A stretch of DNA of 64,000 nt from Dyella silvae (GCF_026421305.1 NZ_JAPJBQ010000011.1:16528-80527); one strand, 5' to 3'; positions 42,013 through 57,099 are shown, counted from the first letter of the stretch. The notes: generated by a model from the sequence alone, not told the origin. Numbers and translations are program-made.

Positions 42013-42882
42013 TCAACGCCAGCTGGCGCGCGAGCGTACCGCTGCTGCCCAACGCGCGGCCACGCGAGGCGAGGTCATGCACACCGCATCGTCGGTGCGC
42101 GTGGTAACGGCACGCTCAAGCAGCTGGATATCCGCCTCGTGCTGTCGCGCGACATGCGGGTCTTCAAAAAAGATCACGCGTTGGCAGCGCCGTTCCAGCA
42201 CAAGGTCGGCAATCTGCGCATCGCCACCCATCGGACCACTCTGATAGCGCGTCACCCATGGCACATCCTTGGGCCAACCGAGGCTCCACGCCAGTTCATT
42301 CAAGCGCTGACCCGTGGTTCCCGTGCCGACACGATGCGCAAAACGCGACAACACGTCGAAGTGCTCGGCCGCGTACGCCAGCATCTGCGGTTTCATGGCG
42401 TCGTGTGCAATCAACGCAACCGTTTGCGTCTCCAGTGCGTAGAACCCGTTCGCCCCGACATCCGGGGCCAGCCCACCATGGATACGTTCCATCTCGATCC
42501 AGTCCCGGGCAGATGCCACCGTGGAAATAAATGGCTTGCCATGAATGACGCACTGACGCTTGAGCGCCACCGCTTCGGGAAAAATCGATGACGGATCAAC
42601 CGGGTCGATCAGGTAGATGGCGCCATTCAGCACACGATCGCCCAACCCCACCACCTCGGCGACCAGTTTCATCAGGCCGCCTTCCCGCCCGTAGGGATAG
42701 CGTTGCAACGACGCATAGCCATCCAGATAACCGGTGCGATGAATCGCATCGTAGGTGCGCCCTACGGCATGCAGACCCAGCTTAAGTTCGCGGATGCCTG
42801 TCTCGCAGGCACGCAGCCAGCGGAACAGCGCAGCATCCGCATGAGCGTGGTGGAGTTGGTTGGCGGCGAGGCCGAGACGCAT
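42013..42882 (-). CDS. Methylglyoxal synthase-like protein with tandem MGS domains
   Basis: The C-terminal half (residues ~150-289) matches methylglyoxal synthase, which converts dihydroxyacetone phosphate to methylglyoxal: TVALIAHDAMKPQMLAYAAE, GTGTTGQRL, SGPMGGDAQIADLV and VIFFEDPHVARQHEADIQLL. The key H, K, T-G-T-T-G, D and H positions seem present. E. coli MgsA is about 150 residues; this protein is 289. The N-terminal half appears to be a second, degenerate copy: LGLAANQLHHAHADAALFRW, then GREGGLMKLVAEVVGLGDRV, then AIYLIDPVDPSS, aligning with the C-terminal copy but lacking T-G-T-T-G. The N-terminal copy may be regulatory. I assign the enzyme with moderate confidence. Confidence 0.75.
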   Translation of the reverse strand: MRLGLAANQLHHAHADAALFRWLRACETGIRELKLGLHAVGRTYDAIHRTGYLDGYASLQRYPYGREGGLMKLVAEVVGLGDRVLNGAIYLIDPVDPSSIFPEAVALKRQCVIHGKPFISTVASARDWIEMERIHGGLAPDVGANGFYALETQTVALIAHDAMKPQMLAYAAEHFDVLSRFAHRVGTGTTGQRLNELAWSLGWPKDVPWVTRYQSGPMGGDAQIADLVLERRCQRVIFFEDPHVARQHEADIQLLERAVTTRTDDAVCMTSPRVAARWAAAVRSRASWR

Positions 42883-42971
42883 GGGGTCTGCTCCGGGGGA
42901 GATGGCTTGGAGGGTGAGAGGGTAGCCGAATGGGACAAAGCGAAATGCGCTTTGAAATGATCGTGTCGCAA

Positions 42972-43440
42972 GATTGGCCCCTCACCCCAGCCCTCTCCCC
43001 GAAGGGGAGAGGGAGAAGTGCGGTGCCTCGCAAAATACCCAAAGCGCCAGCAAAGAGAATGCGAAGCGACGTTCGGCTTTAAGCCCTCTACGCGATGGCG
43101 CGTTGCGAAGCGCTCTGAAGTATCCGCTGTGTGGCGGCGGAGGTTGCCAAGCAACAACGCGCCTCGCGCGTTCGGGCTTATCCCTGCGCAATGCTGCCAG
43201 CTCTTAAGGCCATTTTCTTTGGGTACTTTTCTTTTGGGCCAGCAAAAGAAAAGTGACTCGGCCTCCGGCAGGAGGTCGAAACGCCCGCTGCGTAAGCGGC
43301 CAGATCGCGGCATCGCGGCAACCGGAGGCCAGGAGCAAAGTCACTGGATCCCTGCCTTCGCAGGGATGACGGTGAGGGAGAACCATGCTAATCGTGAGCC
43401 CCCTCCCCCTCGCTCGCCGCAGGGGAGAGGGAGTACAGCC
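42972..43440. repeat. Mosaic palindrome block 3 (no gene)
   Basis: A shorter block between the methylglyoxal synthase-like gene and gltD. It opens with CCCCTCACCCCAGCC plus the CTCTCCCC palindrome and ends with a diverged copy near 43400-43435. It has one GGGTACTTTTCTTTTGGGCC hairpin (about 43215-43260) and a GCAAAGTCACTGGATCCCTG unit. It lacks the 200-base module and the GTAG hairpin of blocks 1 and 2. Confidence 0.8.
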
Positions 43441-43441
43441 A

Positions 43442-49323
<5,882 letters not shown>

Positions 49324-49706
49324 CTTGCCTCCCCGGCCGATGGATAAAGACACGCGGTCCCAACGGTGCCGAAGGCTCCGCTGCCACATGTCCGAGTGTG
49401 GCCTCGACTAAAACACAATTGGTGCGTCGCGTCAAAGACATCTTTACGGCTAAATGAAAGTTTCAATTGGAAGTTTTTTTGTCCACAGGACAAAACGCAC
49501 ACGCGACGAGCGCAACGCATCGACGACATCGACGAGACCACTTCCATGCATGTGCATCGACACGTACTACTGCGCGTGGTGGATCTGACGACCTGATGGG
49601 GCATACCAGTGTCGATTTCGGCGGCCGTGACCGAATCCGCGACACGGTTCAGCGGACGGCGGGGACCGGCTCGCACGCCATCATCGTGCTCTGTGATAAT
49701 CGGCCG
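49324..49706. promoter_or_regulatory. Divergent intergenic region between gltB and the envC-like gene
   Basis: No gene seen. An AT-rich stretch around 49440-49485 (GAAAGTTTCAATTGGAAGTT) is the likely gltB promoter region on the minus strand, but boxes cannot be placed with confidence. The right end holds TGTGATAAT (49692-49700), a good extended -10 for the rightward gene. Confidence 0.4.
49692..49700 (+). promoter_or_regulatory. Extended -10 promoter of the envC-like gene, suggesting a leaderless transcript
   Basis: TGTGATAAT matches TGnTATAAT in eight of nine positions. The ATG follows six bases later, so transcription should start at the start codon. No ribosome binding site is present. 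Confidence 0.5.
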
Positions 49707-50906
49707 ATGCCAATACCCATCCGTTGTGCCCGCCCCCTTGCCTGCGCCATCACTGGCGCGCTTGCCCTCTCGATCGCCGCCCTGCCCGCCCGGGCAGCGC
49801 AGGACAACAAGACCAAGTCCGAGCAGGCCGAAGCCCAGAAGAAGCTCTCGGATGTGCGCAGCAAGATGGACGCGCTGGCCAAGGAGCAGGCCGAGACGGC
49901 GGCCAAACGCGACAGCGCCACGGCTGAGCTGGCCAAGCAGGCCAATGCCGTGGCCTCTGCTGCCAAGGCTGTTCGCGACACCGATGCGCAACTGACCGCC
50001 AAGCAGAAAGACCTGGATCAGCTGCAAGTCCAGCGCGCCGAGCTACAGAAGAATCTCGAAGGCCAGCGCGCAGCCATCGCCGACCTGCTGCGTGCCACCT
50101 ACGCGCTGGGGCGTGGCTCGGACCTGCGCCTGCTGATGGGCGACGACGACGTGGCCCGCATCGCCCAGGCTCTGGCCTACTCCAAATATTTCCAGGAAGA
50201 CCGGGTCCAGCGCGTGCAGAAGCTGATGGGCGACCTGGCCCGCCTGCAGGATCTGGAAAGCCAGATCACTGCCCAGCAACAGGCGCTGCAAGCCAGTCGC
50301 GCCGAACGCGAGACCCAGGCCAAGTCACTTGAACAACAACGCGCCTCCCAGGCCAGGCTGGTGGCGGATACCGACGCCCAGTACAAGGACCAGGCGAGCC
50401 GGCTCGCCGCCCTGAAGCAGAATGAGGCTTCGCTCAATTCGCTGGTCGCCACCCTGCAGAAAGCGATTGACGATGCGGCCCGCGAGGCCGCGCGCGCTGC
50501 CAAGGCCAACGAGGGCAAGGCGGCCCCGCCAGCCGGCAAAGGTCTGGCCAATATCCGCGGCAACCTGCCTTGGCCAGCGCCCGGCCCCGTCAATACCTAC
50601 GGCAACGGCGTGCTGATCAAGGCGCCCGGAGGCAGCGAGGTCAAAGCGGTGGCTCCGGGGCGCGTGGTCTACGCTGCCTTTCTGCGTGGCTACGGCATGC
50701 TGGTCATCGTCAGTCACGGCAGCGGCTGGATGACCATGTACGGCAACAACGAGACGATCCTGCATGGCGTGGGCGACCAGGTTACCGCCGGCGAGGCCGT
50801 CGGCACGGCAAGTGCCCCCACCGGGGTGAACACCGGTGTCTACTTCGAGCTGCGACAGAACAACCAGCCCGTGGATCCGCGCACATGGCTGGGTAAAAAA
50901 GGATGA
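49707..50906 (+). CDS. envC: EnvC-like murein hydrolase activator
   Basis: A 399-residue periplasmic protein: signal peptide (about 35 residues, to ALPARA), two coiled coils (about residues 40-130 and 170-270, rich in Q, A, E and K), and a C-terminal LytM/M23-like domain (NTYGNGVLIKAPGGSEVKAV, VIVSHGSGWMTMYGNNETIL, then VGTASAPTGVNTGVYFELRQ). The zinc ligands of active M23 peptidases (H-x3-D and H-x-H) are absent, as in EnvC, which activates the AmiA and AmiB amidases during cell separation. The adjacent ctpA is the usual partner. The ATG at 49707 follows an extended -10 by six bases. Confidence 0.9.
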   Translation: MPIPIRCARPLACAITGALALSIAALPARAAQDNKTKSEQAEAQKKLSDVRSKMDALAKEQAETAAKRDSATAELAKQANAVASAAKAVRDTDAQLTAKQKDLDQLQVQRAELQKNLEGQRAAIADLLRATYALGRGSDLRLLMGDDDVARIAQALAYSKYFQEDRVQRVQKLMGDLARLQDLESQITAQQQALQASRAERETQAKSLEQQRASQARLVADTDAQYKDQASRLAALKQNEASLNSLVATLQKAIDDAAREAARAAKANEGKAAPPAGKGLANIRGNLPWPAPGPVNTYGNGVLIKAPGGSEVKAVAPGRVVYAAFLRGYGMLVIVSHGSGWMTMYGNNETILHGVGDQVTAGEAVGTASAPTGVNTGVYFELRQNNQPVDPRTWLGKKG

Positions 50907-51048
50907 TCCGACATTGACGCCGCGTGCGCAGCGTCGCACGCTAACCTTCTTGTAGCGCGTTGAATTTTAGCGATATCCGGCGGTCCAAAAGAGCTACGTT
51001 GCCCGCCGCCGGCCGCAACCCCACAAGCTTGACCGGAGTCCCCATACC

Positions 51049-52419
51049 ATGCGGTTTTCCACCTTGAGCCTGGCCGTCCTGCTGTTGGCGGCGCCGCTGG
51101 CGCAGGCCCAGACCGCCCCAGCGCAGAGCAGCGGCGCCAAGCGCCCGGCCGCATCCGCCAGCGCGCCCGCAGCGGCGTCCTCGGTGCCCGACCAGGTGGA
51201 TCTGGACGACATCCGCAATTTCAGCCGCGTCTACGAAATCGTACGTCAGGCCTATGTGGAGCCAGTGACCAACAAGACGCTGATGAAGGCCGCCATCAGC
51301 GGCATGCTCAGCGGGCTGGACCCGCACAGCGAGTACCTCGACAAAGATGGGCTGACGGAACTCAACGAGGACACCACCGGCCAGTACGGCGGCCTCGGCA
51401 TTGAAGTGCTGCAGGTAGACGGCACGCTGCGCATCATCGCCCCCATCGATGACACGCCAGCGGCCCGCGGCGGCATCAAGGCCGGCGACACCATCGTCAA
51501 GGTCAACGGCAAGCCGGTGGATTCGGAGAACATCGATGAGATGTTCAAAGAACTGCGCGGCGACCCCGGCACCAAGATCACGCTCACGGTGCTGCACGAG
51601 AAGAGCGACAAGACGGTCGATATTCCGCTGGTACGTGAGCGCATCTCCGTTACCTCGGTGAAAGTGCGCGAACTCGAACCCGGCTACGCCTATGTACGCG
51701 TCAGCCAGTTCCAGGACGACACTGCGCCCGATCTGGAAAAGAAACTGGGCGAACTGATTCGCAAGAATGGCCCGCAGAAGGGCGCGATTCTCGATCTGCG
51801 TTCCAACCCGGGCGGCCTGCTCACCGCGGCAGTCGGCGTCAGCGACGATTTCCTCAACGCAGGCACCATCGTTACCACGCGCGGCCGCCTGCAGGACTCC
51901 AACCTGAGTTTCGAAGCGCATCCAGGTGACCTGCTCAACGGCGCGCCGATGGTCGTGCTGGTCGATAACGGCACCGCTTCCGCGGCTGAAATCGTATCCG
52001 GCGCACTCAAGGACAACCGCCGTGCGCTGATCATGGGGCGCCGCACCTTTGGCAAAGGCGTGGTGCAGACAGTCCTGCCGCTCGACGCCGAGCATGCGGT
52101 GAAGATCACTACCGCGCGCTATTACACGCCCAACGGCACGTCGATCCAGGCCGAAGGCATCAAACCCGATATCGCCCTGGCCGACCTCGCGGTGAACAAG
52201 GCCGACAGCCCGGCGGCACTGATCAGCTCCGAAGCCGACCTGCCCAACCACCTCGCCAACGAGGATGGCACCAAGGGTGGCAAGGACATCGACAACGACG
52301 GCAGTGCGGAGAATGCCAAGCTGGCCACGCAGGACTATGCGCTGTCGCAGGCGCTGAATGTGCTGAAGGGCATGGCGCTCAATCGGGTGGCACCGGCGGC
52401 ACCCGCGACGAAGCACTGA
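51049..52419 (+). CDS. ctpA: Carboxy-terminal processing protease CtpA (S41 family)
   Basis: A 456-residue periplasmic serine protease. After a signal peptide (RFSTLSLAVLLLAAPLAQAQ) and an alanine-rich linker comes the N-terminal helical part, a PDZ domain (YGGLGIEVLQVDGTLRIIAP to AARGGIKAGDTIVKVNGKPV) and the catalytic core with GAILDLRSNPGGLL. The catalytic dyad is S311 in NGTASAAEI and K336 in RTFGKG. It trims envelope proteins, such as lytic transglycosylases or amidase partners. It follows the envC-like gene by 142 bases; the pairing is widespread in proteobacteria. Confidence 0.96.
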   Translation: MRFSTLSLAVLLLAAPLAQAQTAPAQSSGAKRPAASASAPAAASSVPDQVDLDDIRNFSRVYEIVRQAYVEPVTNKTLMKAAISGMLSGLDPHSEYLDKDGLTELNEDTTGQYGGLGIEVLQVDGTLRIIAPIDDTPAARGGIKAGDTIVKVNGKPVDSENIDEMFKELRGDPGTKITLTVLHEKSDKTVDIPLVRERISVTSVKVRELEPGYAYVRVSQFQDDTAPDLEKKLGELIRKNGPQKGAILDLRSNPGGLLTAAVGVSDDFLNAGTIVTTRGRLQDSNLSFEAHPGDLLNGAPMVVLVDNGTASAAEIVSGALKDNRRALIMGRRTFGKGVVQTVLPLDAEHAVKITTARYYTPNGTSIQAEGIKPDIALADLAVNKADSPAALISSEADLPNHLANEDGTKGGKDIDNDGSAENAKLATQDYALSQALNVLKGMALNRVAPAAPATKH

Positions 52420-52441
52420 GTTCGGTTTTGCGACCTCTTTA

Positions 52442-52468
52442 TTCCCGCTCCCCGAAGGGGAGCGGGAG
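52442..52468. repeat. CTCCCGCTCCCC palindrome between convergent genes
   Basis: TTCCCGCTCCCC-GAA-GGGGAGCGGGAG pairs almost perfectly. It resembles the palindrome of the mosaic blocks and lies between ctpA and the DUF985 gene, where it can end both transcripts. Confidence 0.6.
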
Positions 52469-52474
52469 CATGGG

Positions 52475-52954
52475 CTAGAAGCCGATCTCCGGCACAAGCC
52501 CCGCCAGATGGCTCGCCAGCGGATCGCTTTCCGCCAGCAGCTCAAACCCGTCGTACTCGAAAGCCGGCGCCACTAAACACGTCATCAACGCATAGCGACC
52601 CAACGGACGCGCGGCCTGCCACGCACCAGCCGGCACGACCACCATCGGCTTGACGTCCACACCCGGCATCCCGAGACAGCAACGCTCGAGGCTGTTGCAC
52701 TTGGGGTTGTAGATCAAAAGCTCCAACGGCTCGCCTTCGACAAAATGCCAGGCTTCCTCGGCGTCCACGCGATGCCAGCTGCTGAATTGACCAGCCTCCA
52801 GCAGATAGTGGATAGCGCTCATGGCGTGACGCGGGTCAGCGCCATCGCCCTTGCCCTTGGGCGGATGGAATCGGCGGTAATGCCCACCTTCAACATGCGG
52901 CTGCAGTTGCAGCGAAGCCTTCAGTTCCTCAACGCGGGCCGCTGCGTCGCTCAT
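52475..52954 (-). CDS. DUF985 cupin protein
   Basis: A 159-residue single-domain cupin of the DUF985 family. Family markers are LQPHVEGGHYRRFHPP, SAIHYLLEAGQFSSWHRVDA, EAWHFVEGEPLEL and the C-terminal GFELLAESDPLASHL. The conserved histidines suggest metal binding but the function is unknown. Its ATG overlaps the tatC stop by four bases, so it is translated with the Tat genes. This may be only a shared transcript. Confidence 0.88.
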   Translation of the reverse strand: MSDAAARVEELKASLQLQPHVEGGHYRRFHPPKGKGDGADPRHAMSAIHYLLEAGQFSSWHRVDAEEAWHFVEGEPLELLIYNPKCNSLERCCLGMPGVDVKPMVVVPAGAWQAARPLGRYALMTCLVAPAFEYDGFELLAESDPLASHLAGLVPEIGF

Positions 52955-53715
52955 GCCGACGGCGCTTCGGTGGGCTTGATCAGCCAGCGTACCGCCAGCA
53001 GGCCCAACTCATAGAGCAGACACATGGGAATCGCCAGCATGATCATCGAGGTGATATCTGGCGGCGTGATAAAGGCTGCAATGGTGAACGCGCCTACGAC
53101 GGCGTAGCGGCGACTGTTGCGCAGCTGCTCCAGATTGACCACACCGATCGCCGCGAGAATCACCACCGCCACCGGCACTTCGAAACACAGGCCGAAAGCG
53201 AAGAACATCAGCATCACGAAGTCGAGATAGTGCGTAATGTCCGTCATCATTTCCACGCCCTGCGGCGTCACCGCCGTAAGGAAGCGGAAGGCGGCAGGCA
53301 GCACCAGAAAATAAGCGAAGGCACAGCCCATGTAGAACAGCACCAGCGCAGCGACCAGCAGCGGGCGTGCCAGACGCTTTTCATTGCGGTACAAGCCGGG
53401 GCTTACGAAGGCCCACAGCTGATAGACAATCACCGGCATGCTGATGAACAGCGCCGCATAGAACGCCAGTTTCAGCGGTGTGACGAACGGGCTCGCCACT
53501 TCAGTGGCAATCAGGTGCGCGCCTTCGGGCAGACGCGATACCAGCGGCGCCGCCAGTTCGGTGTAGAGCCGGTTGGCAAACGGAATAAGTGCTGCCAGCA
53601 CCACCACCACGGCGATGATGGCGCGCATCAGACGCGTACGAAGCTCGATCAGGTGCGAGAACAGACCCTGTTCCAGGCTATCGGACTCGGGACCGTCCAG
53701 CTCAGGCGCCGCCAT
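52951..53715 (-). CDS. tatC: Sec-independent translocase subunit TatC
   Basis: The 254-residue core of the twin-arginine translocase, with six membrane helices. The family signature FSHLIELRTRLMRAI is at the N-terminus, with the conserved glutamate that contacts the twin-arginine signal. FVSPGLYRNEKRLARPL (after helix 2) and GLCFEVPVAVVIL (before helix 4) are conserved. It overlaps tatB by 14 bases and the DUF985 gene by four. It recognises signal peptides of folded proteins for export. Confidence 0.96.
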   Translation of the reverse strand: MAAPELDGPESDSLEQGLFSHLIELRTRLMRAIIAVVVVLAALIPFANRLYTELAAPLVSRLPEGAHLIATEVASPFVTPLKLAFYAALFISMPVIVYQLWAFVSPGLYRNEKRLARPLLVAALVLFYMGCAFAYFLVLPAAFRFLTAVTPQGVEMMTDITHYLDFVMLMFFAFGLCFEVPVAVVILAAIGVVNLEQLRNSRRYAVVGAFTIAAFITPPDITSMIMLAIPMCLLYELGLLAVRWLIKPTEAPSA

Positions 53716-54067
53716 GCGGTGCTTCCTTGACCGACTCGGTGTCGGCAGTTGTGGCGTTCACCACCGCCTCGGCAGCAGGTGCGGGCGCAGGGGCCGGCTC
53801 ACCGCCGGTGGGACGCATCTTGCGCAAGGTTTCGTCCAGTTCGGCCTGGGCCGCCTGGGCGCGATCCGCCGCTTCGCGCGCCTGCCGACGGATCTCCTCG
53901 ACCTGCAGTTCGCGCTCCACTTCGGCGCGCACGCTGTCCCAACCCAAACGCACGCGACGCATCAGCGCGCCTGCGGTGCGCGCCGCGTGCGGTAGTTTTT
54001 CCGGGCCGAGCACAATCAGCGCGACGAGCGCTAGCAGTACCAGCTTGCCGAAGCTGATCTCGATCAT
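53702..54067 (-). CDS. tatB: Sec-independent translocase subunit TatB
   Basis: A 121-residue protein with a short N-terminal membrane helix (KLVLLALVALIVLGPEKLPH), the L-G-P-E-K-L-P hallmark of TatB, an amphipathic helix and a long charged helical region, with a low-complexity proline/alanine tail. It binds TatC to form the receptor complex. Order tatA-tatB-tatC is standard, with a 20-base gap to tatA. Confidence 0.94.
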   Translation of the reverse strand: MIEISFGKLVLLALVALIVLGPEKLPHAARTAGALMRRVRLGWDSVRAEVERELQVEEIRRQAREAADRAQAAQAELDETLRKMRPTGGEPAPAPAPAAEAVVNATTADTESVKEAPHGGA

Positions 54068-54087
54068 CGCCTGCCAACCCGTCCGAG

Positions 54088-54324
54088 TTACTTCTGCTCG
54101 GTAGTGTCGTGCTGGTTGTGGTTCTGACTGGTGCTGGCCGGCGGGTCGGCACGCAGGCGTTCGCCCGAGTCGTCATTCGGCTTGGAGGCGTCTTCGCCAC
54201 CGTCCAGGCCCTTCTTGAAGTCGCGCACGGCGCCGCCGAGGTCGGAACCGATATTGCGCAGCTTCTTGGTGCCAAAGATCAGCACGACGACGACCAGCAG
54301 AATGAGTAGATGGGTAATGCTCAT
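54088..54324 (-). CDS. tatA: Sec-independent translocase subunit TatA
   Basis: A 78-residue protein: a membrane helix ([20 protein letters not shown]), then [20 protein letters not shown] as the amphipathic helix, and an acidic, disordered tail. The F-G-x-K-K-L-R motif after the helix is typical of TatA/E. It polymerises to form the export path. First gene of the tat operon; no strong promoter was identified. Confidence 0.94.
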   Translation of the reverse strand: MSITHLLILLVVVVLIFGTKKLRNIGSDLGGAVRDFKKGLDGGEDASKPNDDSGERLRADPPASTSQNHNQHDTTEQK

Positions 54325-54393
54325 GTATCAGGCCTCAGGGATGTCCAAGCGGCGGAACGTCGCTGTCGCGCTATCGCGCCGCCGCTCCACACA

Positions 54394-55083
54394 TCAGCGC
54401 TGAGTGTACTCCTCCAGGCGGTCCCTGAAATCGACTACCTGGCCCGGGACATTGCTTACCCCGCCTTCGAAGATGCGGCGTGGCGTCACGCCCTGACCAT
54501 AAATGGCGGCGTTGGCGTCGTAATCGATGCGCAGGGCCGATCCATCCAGCGCCACGCCGGCGAAAAGGCCACGCGAGCGGGAGTAGGAGTAAATCTCAGC
54601 CTTGAAGTCGCTGTCGGTGGAGGCGGTAGCGGTGCGGCCCACCGGGCCAGCGGCAGCCGCCGCGTCGGCGCCCAGCGTAAATTTGCCGTTGACGATGCTG
54701 TCCACGCCACGCTGGGTGCGGAAGACCAGGATTACGTCAGTGGAAGAGGCGCCAGCCTGAAAACCCACGCTGCCGCCGGTCATGGTGATGAAGCTCGGGT
54801 TGGACCAGGTGCCATCCGCGCCCTTGACCGAGATCAGGCCTTCGCCACGTCGGCCACCAAAAATGAAGCCCACCTTGAGCAGGTCCGGGATCACTGCGAT
54901 GGCCTTGGCCTCCTTAAGCAGGTCGGTCGGGATCGACTTGTCGGGCGCCTCCATGATTTCCTTCAGCACACGCACCGAGTTCTGGGCGCGCACCAGCGGC
55001 GGGTCTTCGGCATGGGCTGTCATGGCCGGCAGCAGCAGGACCAGGGTGGCGAGCAACAGATGGCGCAATGATGCTTTGAACAT
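54394..55083 (-). CDS. Secreted SYLF-domain lipid-binding protein
   Basis: A 229-residue protein with a signal peptide (FKASLRHLLLATLVLLLPAM to AHA). The SYLF/Ysc84 domain is shown by LLKEAKAIAVIPDLLKVGFI, GGSVGFQAGASSTDVILVF and the C-terminal GLFAGVALDGSALRIDYDAN. In eukaryotes the domain binds phosphoinositides; in bacteria it is a periplasmic or outer membrane protein of unknown role. The ATG at 55083 has AGGAG seven bases upstream and is preferred over a TTG two codons earlier. It is divergent from hemH. Confidence 0.88.
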   Translation of the reverse strand: MFKASLRHLLLATLVLLLPAMTAHAEDPPLVRAQNSVRVLKEIMEAPDKSIPTDLLKEAKAIAVIPDLLKVGFIFGGRRGEGLISVKGADGTWSNPSFITMTGGSVGFQAGASSTDVILVFRTQRGVDSIVNGKFTLGADAAAAAGPVGRTATASTDSDFKAEIYSYSRSRGLFAGVALDGSALRIDYDANAAIYGQGVTPRRIFEGGVSNVPGQVVDFRDRLEEYTQR

Positions 55084-55192
55084 GGACAACTCCTGAGCTG
55101 ACTATTGGATGGGCCGCCTGCGGCGAAGGTTCCAGGGGCCCACGCGATGGCTTGTGGCAGACTCTGCAACGGTTTTCACCGTCGCAGCCACC

Positions 55193-56242
55193 ATGCCACG
55201 CAGCCACGACTATACCGGCCTTGCCGGTGCTTCCCATGACCCGCCTGTTCAGGCTGCAGTGCTATTGGTGAACCTCGGCACACCCGAGGCGCCGACAGCG
55301 AGCGCGGTTCGCCCGTACCTTGCCGAGTTCCTCGGCGATCACCGCGTCATCGATTACCCACGCTGGTTGTGGTGGCTGATTCTGCACGGGGTCATTTTGC
55401 GCGTGCGCCCTTCGCGCTCGGCGCATGCGTATCAGCGCATCTGGACAGCACAGGGCTCCCCACTGCGAGTCGGCAGCGAGGCATTGGCGGCACGCCTGCA
55501 GGAGGCGCTGACCCAACAGAGTGCCGCTCCCGTCCGCGTGGCCCTGGCCATGCGTTATGGCCAGCCTTCGGTGCAGCAACAGGTCGAGCAGTTGCAGCGC
55601 GAGGGTGTACGGCGCCTGCTGGTGCTGCCGCTGTATCCCCAGTATTCCGCTACGTCGACCGGTTCGGTGATCGATGCGGTGGCGGACACCATGAAGTCGC
55701 TGCGCTGGCCACCGGAGCTGCGCATCGTCAACGACTATCACGACGACGCGGCGCACATCGAGGCGCTGGCCCGCAGCATCGAGCAGTGGTGGGCCAGTCA
55801 CGGGCGCGGCGAGAAGCTGCTGCTGTCGTTTCATGGCATCCCCGAACGTTACGTGCGCGCGGGCGACCCCTATCTCGATCAATGCCAGGTCACAGCGCAT
55901 GCGCTACGCCAGCGCCTGCAGCTCGACGAATCACAGCTGCTGGTGAGCTTCCAGTCACGCGTGGGCCGCGAGCAGTGGCTGCAGCCGTATACCGACGCTA
56001 CCGTGCGCGAGCTGGCTGCCAGCGGCATCAAGAAGCTGGACGTCGCCTGTCCCGGCTTTGCAGTGGATTGTCTGGAGACACTGGAGGAAATCGCCATGCA
56101 GAACCACGAGTTCTTCCGCGAGGCCGGTGGCGAAGCGCTGCGCTACATTCCCGCGCTCAACGATTCCCCCGGACAAATCGAAAGCCTCACTACCCTCGTA
56201 TTGCGGCATGCCGGCGGCTGGCCCGAGTTTGCGCGCCCGTGA
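55193..56242 (+). CDS. hemH: Ferrochelatase HemH
   Basis: Inserts ferrous iron into protoporphyrin IX as the last step of heme synthesis. The 349-residue protein has VLLVNLGTPEAPTASAV at the N-terminus, LLVLPLYPQYSATSTGS, the catalytic-histidine motif LLSFHGIPERYVRAGDPY, and VACPGFAVDCLETLEEI near the C-terminus. The start at 55193 is 28 codons after the first in-frame one; the upstream segment is not conserved-looking. The stop overlaps the GTG of the next gene. Other heme genes, hemD-hemX-hemY, lie 47 kb away in this window. Confidence 0.95.
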   Translation: MPRSHDYTGLAGASHDPPVQAAVLLVNLGTPEAPTASAVRPYLAEFLGDHRVIDYPRWLWWLILHGVILRVRPSRSAHAYQRIWTAQGSPLRVGSEALAARLQEALTQQSAAPVRVALAMRYGQPSVQQQVEQLQREGVRRLLVLPLYPQYSATSTGSVIDAVADTMKSLRWPPELRIVNDYHDDAAHIEALARSIEQWWASHGRGEKLLLSFHGIPERYVRAGDPYLDQCQVTAHALRQRLQLDESQLLVSFQSRVGREQWLQPYTDATVRELAASGIKKLDVACPGFAVDCLETLEEIAMQNHEFFREAGGEALRYIPALNDSPGQIESLTTLVLRHAGGWPEFARP

Positions 56243-57099
56243 GTGCCACCCTACCGCCAGTCGAACACGACATTGCGCTACCGCACATGCGGTTGCGCGC
56301 CCAGCTCTGGGGCCACGCCGATGCGCCACCGCTGTTGGCATTGCACGGCTGGCTGGATAATGCGGGCAGCTTCGCCAGATTGGCGCCACTGCTGGCCGAC
56401 CGCTGGCGATTCATCGCACTGGAGCTGCCTGGGCACGGTCATTCCGAGCACCTGCCGGCGGGCATGCACTACCACTTTGTCGATTATGTGCGCAGCGTGC
56501 TCGCCGCCGCCGATACGCTCGGCCTGCAACGCTATGGCTTGCTCGGTCACTCGCTTGGTGCGGGCATCGCCTCGCTGGTGGCGGCAGCGCAGCCGGAGCG
56601 CATCGACAGGCTTCTGCTGATCGAAGGTCTTGGCCCCATCGGCGATGACGGGCATCTCACGCTGCGCCGCTTTCGCGATGCCATGGCTGCCCATGCGACG
56701 GGACGCTCGTTGCGGGCCTTCCCGTCCATCGAGAAAGCCATCAGTGCGCGCACCATGGCCAGCGGGCTGCCGGGTGATCAGGCCCGCCCCATTGTCGAGC
56801 GCGGCCTGCGTGAAACCACAGACGGATGGCACTGGCGCAGCGACCCGCGACTCAATCGGCCTTCGCCACTGCGCATCGCCGAGTCACAGATCCACGCGCT
56901 GTTGCAGGGCATCGAGGCACCTGCCGCCTTGCTGCTCTCGCAGCCAGACACGCCTTATCTCCCGGGCACGCAGATGCAGGCGCGCGCCAACTGCGTAAGC
57001 GATATGGCGGTAACGCACATGGACGGTGGACACCATTTGCACCTGGAACATCCCGCTGCAGTCGCTGCCTGGGCGATCGAGCATCTGCAGCGGGCCTGA
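56239..57099 (+). CDS. Alpha/beta hydrolase
   Basis: A 286-residue alpha/beta hydrolase. LALHGWLDNAGSF is the oxyanion-hole region; the nucleophile elbow is GLLGHSLGAGIASL (serine); a cap domain follows; MDGGHHLHLEHP holds the catalytic histidine. FIALELPGHGHSEHLP is typical of the epoxide hydrolase/esterase branch. The substrate is unknown. The start is GTG at 56239, overlapping the hemH stop as GTGA; this suggests coupled translation. Confidence 0.87.
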   Translation: MSATLPPVEHDIALPHMRLRAQLWGHADAPPLLALHGWLDNAGSFARLAPLLADRWRFIALELPGHGHSEHLPAGMHYHFVDYVRSVLAAADTLGLQRYGLLGHSLGAGIASLVAAAQPERIDRLLLIEGLGPIGDDGHLTLRRFRDAMAAHATGRSLRAFPSIEKAISARTMASGLPGDQARPIVERGLRETTDGWHWRSDPRLNRPSPLRIAESQIHALLQGIEAPAALLLSQPDTPYLPGTQMQARANCVSDMAVTHMDGGHHLHLEHPAAVAAWAIEHLQRA

